This document shows positions 57,326 through 64,000 of a DNA stretch of 64,000 nt, piece by piece. Below the pieces are notes generated by a model. The model was given only the letters and a program-made list of their open reading frames with translations. It ran no database searches and had not been told where the DNA came from. The DNA comes from Panonychus citri (Eukaryota; Arthropoda; Arachnida; Trombidiformes; Tetranychidae). The position numbers and the translations under genes are program-made. Positions within the stretch are counted from its first letter, which is position 1. Every line of letters starts with the position of its first letter. The stretch covers positions 62,001 to 126,000 of the forward strand of contig NW_026515546.1 of assembly GCF_014898815.1 (NCBI RefSeq). Reading direction: 5' to 3'.

Positions 57326-57882
57326 TATTTCTCTTAATCATTACTGTCACTTCATCATCATATTAGTTGATTATCTCTTTTTTTTCACTAGTTAGTTGAT
57401 TGTTTCCGTCTCCTTGACTTTAATGGTTAATGGATTCGAGGATTGAAAGTTGACAATTTTCATTAGCAACTTTCAAAGGATTATTATTGATTCAGTTAGT
57501 TTTTTTTTATAGAATAAGTTTTTTTTTAATCAATTGATTGATTAGGTTAGTTGTTTTTGGTTAACATGTAGTAATTTATTCATATTAATAGTAACTTCTT
57601 TACCATTCAGGCTAATTTTTTATTACATCTTATTGGTTAGGTTGGATATAATTTACATTATTTAAATTGTAAAAATATTACACTTTTTGTTTAGTTTTAA
57701 TTGTTCACTTACATTAGATGAGATGATGTCCAAATTGATTTTCTAAATGAGTTTTGTGTTACTCTTCATCGTTATTATGCTTGATGTCTGATTGACTTTT
57801 CATGGTGAATTTGGGTTGAGGTGTAAATACAATAAACGTGAGATGTATATTTAGGATGCAGAATTTAACAAGAAAACAATAA

Positions 57883-57928
57883 ATGATGATGATGATGATG
57901 ATGATGATGGTGATGGTGATGGTGATGA
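57883..57928. repeat. (GAT)n/(GGTGAT)n microsatellite
   Basis: About nine GAT units followed by GGTGAT units, 20 bp from the TADA1 stop codon. Confidence 0.85.
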
Positions 57929-57948
57929 AGTAACGATTATGTTTCGAA

Positions 57949-59272
57949 TCAATAATCTTCAGTTGAAGAGGTTGGGTGAGATAGGCGAGTGATTATCTTT
58001 TCCATGTTTATTGTGTACACCGAGTGTGAGGGTATTGCTGATTTATGTAATCGAAGGGCGTGAAAAACTTGCCATAAATTGATTAGACCTGAGTCACAAT
58101 TAGATGTCTCATAATCCTCGGTGGGTAATTTGGAACAGGCTATTTGAAAGATAGCATCATGTTCAGCGGTTTCACTGGTTGGTAAGATAGCGGGTATTTG
58201 ATCACCTGAATTATTAACAATTGATGAATGAATATCTTGAGGATATTTACAAAGGGTATGAGAGTTTTTCAGATATGGATTGATCATTGGTGCACCAACA
58301 GAGTATCGTACTTGTCCTTTATCATAACTGCGGAAAGATGATTTAAAGGTTAACACGTACATTAGAATGTTTTTAATGAAATCTCTCAGAGCTAAATTTA
58401 ACATGGAAACTGCATCATTGGATAAATTGTCTAAACCAGATTCCCAGACAATAACGAGCATCCTTAAATTGGCCATAAAATGATCTGGTAAAGATCCTTC
58501 AGATAAACTGAATGCTACTTTTGATAACACTTCTCGTCTTTCGGCTTCATGTTTACGTGACTTTTTTGTCGGAACCGGTGAGTAAAGAGAAGGATCAATT
58601 GGTACAAATCGTTTATCATAACTAATCTTAAAATTGGGTCGAGACTTTTTTAATGGTCGATTTTTAGCACTTCTATCGTTTTCATCTAGTTTTGTTTTAC
58701 GATCTGAATAAGCAAAAAAAGAGAGACACAAGAAACAATGAAATCGTCGGATTAATTCACTAATATCATGGAACAGTAAAAAAAAGGATAAAATCGTAAA
58801 ACTTACCAGATTGACTTTCAAGAGATGAAAGATCTTGACATCGACTAAATAAAGCCAAAAGGAATGCATTATGCTTGGAAATATTAGAATTATTGAAAAG
58901 TTTTCGAGCTTCAAAGTCAAATTCATCTTTGCTTATATTATTCCGGAACCAAGATCTCAAAAGACTTAGGTAACTTGAGAGAGAAATTTAAATGGATCGT
59001 AACAAAAAAAATGAGATGAATCAAAAGCACAAAAAGATTAGAAAAACCCCAAATTTACATAGAAAAAAAAAGGAAAACAAATTAGTAGAGAGAAAAATCG
59101 ACACGAAAAAGGAAAAGAAAAGAAATTGTAGTTATTTAATATTCCACAAACAGAATAAAATAAATCAGAACAATAAAAAAAAAGATGAAGGATAATAAAC
59201 ATATACAAACCATTTAAAATTGGAACCAAGACAATCGAAAAGATTTTGCTTCGCTAAACTAAGATCATCCAT
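57949..59272 (-). CDS. TADA1: Transcriptional adapter 1 (SAGA complex subunit)
   Basis: Exons 59211-59272, 58807-58973 and 57949-58703 join in phase (984 nt, 327 aa; human TADA1 is 335 aa). TADA1 is a histone-fold scaffold subunit of the SAGA histone acetyltransferase coactivator in the nucleus. Conserved landmarks: an N-terminal MDDLSLAKQNLFDCL helix, SWFRNNISKDEFDFEARKLF, HNAFLLALFSRCQ, the basic stretch NRPLKKSRPNFKISYDKRF, ESGLDNLSNDAVSMLNLAL (histone-fold helix), and IPSHSVYTINMEKIITRLSH. Each has a clear counterpart in human TADA1. The first donor is the weaker GTTTGT, but the joined FKCYLSLLRSWF matches the family. It is shortened after TRLSHP relative to human. It lies head to head with the unknown gene at 59890 across a GC-rich promoter. 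Confidence 0.92.
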
Positions 59273-59460
59273 ACTTTTCGTGAAAAGAATTAATTACTCA
59301 AAATAATAACAATTAACAAGATTAGAAAAGATGGAAAAAATTGAAACAATTGACAAAATTCCAAGTAACTAATTAACTAATTAAATGTAATTAAGATGAG
59401 GAAACATTTAAACATTGGCATGACCACCACTTTGTTTACTTGTTTTGTTCCAATTCCAGT

Positions 59461-59564
59461 CAGTAGATGGCAGCGAACAGAAAGTGGCTCCATCTGCGGG
59501 CGGAGAAAAGAACGTTGGGCTTTCATTCTATTGGCGGGAAAAGGGGAAACTCTAAGATGGCGCC
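59461..59564. promoter_or_regulatory. GC-rich divergent promoter with E2F-like and YY1-like sites
   Basis: Between TADA1 (-) and the 59890 gene (+). It includes TTGGCGGGAAAA (59531-59542), a good E2F consensus, and AAGATGGCGCC (59554-59564), a YY1/Pho-like core, plus AGTAGATGGCAGC at 59462. It is the GC-richest short stretch in this part of the window. The open frame 59396-59593 across it is not considered coding. Confidence 0.5.
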
Positions 59565-59889
59565 AGTTTAAATGTTCAACTGCAACTGACTAATTGTGTT
59601 TACCTTTGTGTTTACCTAATTAATTTGTTTCTTTAATTTGGTTTGATTTTTTTTTATGACAATTAGATAATTAGTTGTTGCTACTTCATCTTAATGATTG
59701 TTCAGTGAAAGTGTTGGTTATTAGTAAATAATATAAATCGATTTTAATCTATTTTCTATTCTTTCCAATTGGAATCTCCTTATTGGCTTTTTCTCTTGTT
59801 CTTTTATACTTTTGTTTGTTTCTTTTTTTCTTTTCTCTACATTTTTCAAGTGTTATTTTATTTTCTTTTTTCTTTGATAAATTATAATC

Positions 59890-60315
59890 ATGGAAAATGA
59901 GAGTACCACTGGTGGAATCAAAGATAGAAAGAAAGGATTACCTTCAACGAAAGAATTTCTTTATAACTTTTTGTCCAATTTGTTACTGAAATACTTGAAA
60001 TGGGATAAGTTACTTAAAGACTCGGAAAAGCTGTTTGTTATTGAAAGAGAAACAAACAATAGTGATGAGAATAGACAAAAGAAAAAATTGAAACTGGATC
60101 AATCTAATGAAGATGATGGTGGTGGTTCTTTAATTGATGAGAGTAAGGCCATTGCTGTTTTAGATTGGAGAACTTCAAATGGAGCTTTAACCCAAGATGA
60201 GAAGACTCGTTTACACCGAGATTTAAAGATAACCATGAAAAATATCTCAGGAATTGATATTATGTTAACACATTTGATGGAGAAGCGAAAGATCAACGAC
60301 GATGTCATCACATAA
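59890..60315 (+). CDS. Unknown conserved-looking protein, 141 aa
   Basis: Single-exon frame from ATG at 59890 (AATCATGG) to TAA at 60313. The 141 aa are hydrophilic with mixed charge: a helical N-terminal part (STKEFLYNFLSNLLLKYLKW), a Lys-rich stretch RQKKKLKLD that could be a nuclear signal, an acidic linker, and a C-terminal helical pair (TQDEKTRLHRDLKITMKNIS and MLTHLMEKRKIND). No signal peptide or membrane span. It is divergent from TADA1 and shares its promoter, which may mean a housekeeping nuclear role (inference). A possible extra 3' exon begins after TTTTTAG near 60403, but no matching donor was seen, so it is probably 3' UTR. AATAAA-type signals occur at about 60656 and 60680. Family not recognised. 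Confidence 0.6.
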   Translation: MENESTTGGIKDRKKGLPSTKEFLYNFLSNLLLKYLKWDKLLKDSEKLFVIERETNNSDENRQKKKLKLDQSNEDDGGGSLIDESKAIAVLDWRTSNGALTQDEKTRLHRDLKITMKNISGIDIMLTHLMEKRKINDDVIT

Positions 60316-60902
60316 ACTTTTCTAATCTGTTCCATTTTTCTCTTCTTCTCACCCGATTACTTATTATTTACTCTTAATCCATCAATTTGTTCAACTTTTT
60401 AGCTGCAAAACAAAATTGACAACGACAATGATTCCATCAACATCAAAGATCAACAAGTCAAGTTATTTACTTTTTATTCATTTCTTTATTTCTCTTTACC
60501 TCTCTCAATCTCACCCAGTTTCTTCCTCTCTCTCTTTCTCTCTTCCTCTCTTCTCTCATTGACTTCATCAATATGTATGATGATCAATACTTTTTTTCCC
60601 ACTGTCAATTTGTTCTTGATTCCGTCAACTCTCAAAGAAATGTACAGTTTACAACATAAATAAACAAATGACTTATTCTAATAAAATTAATATATACTAA
60701 TACTTTTTATAATTTGTCAGTAAAATATGTAGTCAAAATTTCATCATCTTTGAAAAATGGATCAGGTAAAATTATAAGAAGAATTGATAAGAATTTTAAT
60801 TATTTGATATCTCATATTTTCGATAGATAATTGATTTAGAGACAGAATATATAATTGATTTTGTTGAGGGAAAGAGAAAAATAAAGTTGTGAGAAATAGA
60901 TT
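60316..60902. other. Convergent 3' region
   Basis: 3' flanks of the 59890 gene (+) and TBC1D23 (-). CT-rich around 60490-60560. Polyadenylation-like words at about 60656-60690. No other gene seen. Confidence 0.6.
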
Positions 60903-63796
60903 TCACTGGTCAGAACTTTTACTCTCCTCATCGGTTGGTTCATGATTTTCAACTTCACCATGTAAAACTTTGATTACTTGTTGTTTGACAAGTCGGGTGA
61001 CAGGATATGGTTCAGGAATATTCAGCCTGTCAAGAGCCATGATTGTTGGTTCACTAGTTGATTCATCGTTGGCTTGACCATATTTGATTGTAATTAGATT
61101 GGGAAGTCGTCGCCTACTAGTGATTTGCACTATCATTTCCAATGGTCTTTTAGCTACAATTTTACCAAATCCTTTGTTATGAGGTATTGCACGTACGATG
61201 TATAAATGGGTTTCCGTTAGGATTAAATAACTAAATAAGAAAGTGAAAATTAAAAAATGATGAAAGAGAAAGAGAAAGGGATAAGGAAAATCAGAACGAG
61301 ATCTTTTTTCTTCAGCCTTGAATCAATATTTTCAAAGAAAATACAATGTTGAAATAATCTGATTCTAATTTAGCGAATAAAAGTCAATTTAATTACCTTG
61401 AATATCTTTTGTTATCATTGGCCAATTCTTCACATTTGAAGCAATTCAAGGCATTATTAGTTTTGCACCAATCTTCAATGTCGAATTCAAAATCTTCCGA
61501 TTCACTAGAAGCTAAACCATCTAGAATTTTACAAGAGAGATTCAATTAAATAATGAGAAAATTTATGTCAATTGTTAAGAAGTATTTGAGAGAGTAAAAT
61601 TTAGACTGACCTCCGTTGTCAACGTCGAATATACTGAAAATATTCGATCCTCCGGTGTATCTTCTACCAAGTCGATCACTGGAACTAACATGACGATCAT
61701 CGCCAGCATTTGGATTGATAATATAATCGACAAGCTTTTCTTTAACTCCAGCAGCTCGAATTTTCATCACTGATGCCATTCGATCGAAAATTGATGTATT
61801 GGAAGAATTTTCACCGTCAACGTTCCCAAGGAGAGAAGAATTACTTGATGATAAACTTCGTGAGCCCATCGGTGAATTTGAGGTAACGAAACTTTGAGGA
61901 TTACGACATGCAAGGCAAATTTTCTTGTTATGATCGGTAAAATATTTATCCAGGCATTTTTTATTCATAACATATTGATGAAGAGCAGCATAACCACCAA
62001 ATGTCAAGCTAACATAAAGATGATGCTTCTGTAAGAAAGAAGCGACAACCATGTGAACATATCGATCTTCCTCATCACGTCCACTTCCCATGAAACAAAG
62101 GTGTTTACCACCAGCTAATGATCCAGCCAGAATAGCCTGTTTTTGAGCAGCTAATAGAGCTTGAACTGCAGTATTGAAAGCTGAAGGTTCTTGAAGCATC
62201 TGGAAATTCAAATAGAAATGATAAAAATAGGATTATATTGAAATTTTATCACCAGAAAGAGTGAGAGAGAGAGAGAGAGAGATGATAATATCTATCTGAT
62301 AAACTATATTATTAGCTAACAAAAAGAGTGAAAATAGTGAAGATTTAAATTACCAAGCTACAATCAAGATGAAAAGCAGTTGATAAATGTCCATTATTAT
62401 ATTGCTCGGCTGGTCTACAATCAACGATGAAAAATCTAACACCCGAACTATTTGATGAAGGTATTAGATGTGATACAGGAATAGGTAAACATAAAGCCTG
62501 AGCAATATCAGTCAACTCTTTGGTAGATTCAATTCCAGTGTCATAATTGAAAATTAATTTATGTAATTCCTGTTGAAGGGAAAATTGTTATACATTAGTA
62601 TTAGTCAAGAGTATAATATCCAATGAATTTCAAGTAATCTGAATAATCTCAATTACTCACATTGATACATCTTGGTGTCTGTGATACATAATGTGTTTCA
62701 ACCAGATAAAAGAGATCAGATATATCATCTACTCCGAGGGCACTTGGCACACTATTTAATGTCTTAATAACCGCCTCTCTTGATTGATCTTTCATGTTCA
62801 TTATCTCTTCTCTGTGAAAGGAAATGTGAGAAAAGGAAATTAATTATCTTGTAATACAATTGATGGGCAAGATTTGACTTTGGAAAGTGAGTTAATTATT
62901 GGTAACTTACTTTGCATTGACTAGCATAACTAATGATAAGAAAAATATTAGAAATGGATTAGATGATTGAAGGTATGCATCCCATAAGGCTAAAAGAGCT
63001 TTAATGTTGACATGGGCTGCAAATAGACTTCGAAACTGTGGAAAATGAAAAGAAATTAGTTTAGTTTAGATGCGATTTAGGAGAGGAGATTAAATTAGAT
63101 GGAAAACTTACCCATGAAAGGGCATACGAATCTGGATTGATCTTTTTGGTGTCTAGAAAAGAGCACAGCTCTGGATCATGATAGAATAATAATAATCTCA
63201 AAAGGTGGAAAGGTTGATCATTGAGAGAATGAGATTCTTCCTGATCAGGTGAGGAAGAATAAGTGAAAACATTTGGAATGAATTTTCGGTGAATAATTTC
63301 AAATAAATTGTACAAATCATCTCGGTCAACCTTTAAAGCCAGCAAAGGTTGTAGTATCTCAAGCCATCCATTGTCAGTAAAATATTTAACCCCACAAGTT
63401 TCAGCATAAGTTGTTAAAACTGTTTCCAATTCACTAGTTATTGCAAGTCTATCGTCTTCCGGATTACCCAAGGCTTCAACTAATTTAACACAGTCTTCTC
63501 TGATTGCTGATTGTTCCTCGAGACCGAAAAACTCCTTTAAATTAGGCTTCTTATCCTTTAAACCAAGATAAGACTATAAGAGAGAAAGAGAATATAAGAA
63601 AAGATTAGAATTAGATCAAAATAATAAGAAGACCAATTAAAAGGACAAAATGACATTCAGTCAATCGACTGACAATTACAAACCATCAAACATAATCTGA
63701 TCTAAATGAAGAAGAAGAGAGAGAGAGAAAAGAGCATAAATATCAACTCACCTTCCATATGAGAGCTCGGTTTTCTTCAGTGATATTTGCTTCCAT
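60903..63796 (-). CDS. TBC1D23: TBC1 domain family member 23
   Basis: Eight exons on minus: 63752-63796, 63112-63573, 62911-63035, 62661-62811, 62354-62569, 61611-62199, 61397-61520 and 60903-61230. All are GT..AG and in phase (2040 nt, 679 aa; human 699 aa). TBC1D23 is a trans-Golgi adapter that captures endosome-derived vesicles, binding golgin-97/245 through its N-terminal half and FAM21 through its C-terminal PH-like part. Its TBC domain is catalytically dead. Landmarks: ENRALIWKSYLGLKDKKPNL at the start; PFHLLRLLLFYHDPELC and NIKALLALWDAYL in the TBC part; then a rhodanese-like domain (FFIVDCRPAEQYNNGHLSTA, CFMGSGRDEEDRYVHMVVAS); a Ser-rich linker; DFEFDIEDWC; and a final PH-like segment. 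No finger-type Arg/Gln catalytic pair is evident, in keeping with the family. Confidence 0.95.
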
Positions 63797-64000
63797 TTCT
63801 TATCTCTGGCTCTCTAAGAAAGTATCTTTTAAAACAAATGCAATTATCTTCAATGGGTCATGATAAAAACACGAGAGGGTTGGGTGTATAAAAATTGATT
63901 GGATTGAGAGGAAAAAAAATTGATTCACCAAAATGGTTGATATAAAGATAAAGTAAAGAGAAAAGACAATCAAGAATATTTTATCACCAATAAAGCAGAA
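63797..64000. other. Upstream flank of TBC1D23
   Basis: 5' UTR and promoter side of TBC1D23, about 200 bp to the window end. AT-rich; no distinct element recognised. Confidence 0.5.

Larger units (their letters stand above)
54124..57948. other. Spacer between the channel gene and TADA1
   Basis: Contains a (CT)n run (54891-54914), the foldback element (55332-57325), and a GAT/GGTGAT run next to the TADA1 stop (57883-57928). A first, signal-peptide exon of the channel gene should lie here or further upstream but was not found. The frame at 54571-54801 is low-complexity Leu/Phe/Ser and not considered coding. Confidence 0.5.

Noticed and set aside
59396..59593. 65-codon plus frame upstream of the 59890 gene
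   Set aside because: It overlaps the GC-rich promoter with E2F- and YY1-like sites and has no family resemblance.

Overview
The window is nuclear DNA of an animal, most likely an arthropod. It is AT-rich, genes are split by GT..AG introns, and most coding introns are short (about 50 to 150 bp). A family known mainly from arthropods (a Reeler-domain defense protein) sits beside a pH/zinc-type cys-loop chloride channel and two ninjurins. A mite (for example a spider mite) would fit, but that is inference. Exon joins were worked out by hand from splice signals, reading-frame phase and family knowledge.

Layout. 1-5.3 kb: GAPDH (+) convergent with NAD kinase (-). 5.3-14.2 kb: three small genes on +, namely an orphan secreted peptide, a Reeler/defense protein and an acidic orphan. 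14.4-20.8 kb: two ninjurin genes in divergent orientation. 21.6-54.1 kb: one very large ligand-gated chloride channel gene (-), eight exons found, spanning about 32.5 kb. Its introns hold two 555-bp inverted-repeat MITEs, a tiny secreted-peptide gene (+), a fatty-acid elongase gene (ELOVL, -), and a complete-looking 9.44-kb DNA transposon (43407-52846). 55.3-57.3 kb: a foldback element made of 142-bp monomers in a large palindrome. 57.9-63.8 kb: TADA1 (SAGA complex, -), an unknown 141-aa gene (+) sharing a GC-rich divergent promoter with TADA1, and TBC1D23 (-).

The most unusual object is the 9.44-kb transposon. It has perfect 12-bp terminal inverted repeats, subterminal TTGAGTCAA-type repeats, a Tnp2/CACTA-like transposase on +, and on - two long spliced genes encoding proteins that are paralogous to each other and share an intron at the same codon phase. 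A divergent promoter rich in GATAAG words lies between the two transcription units. The element sits in an intron of the channel gene, and all its reading frames are open, so it may be recently active.

Long gene-poor stretches are AT-rich and full of CAATTAAC/GATTGTTGA-like words and TCA or GAT microsatellites. No tRNA, rRNA or CRISPR was recognised. Starts, UTRs and distant first exons are the weakest part of this annotation.
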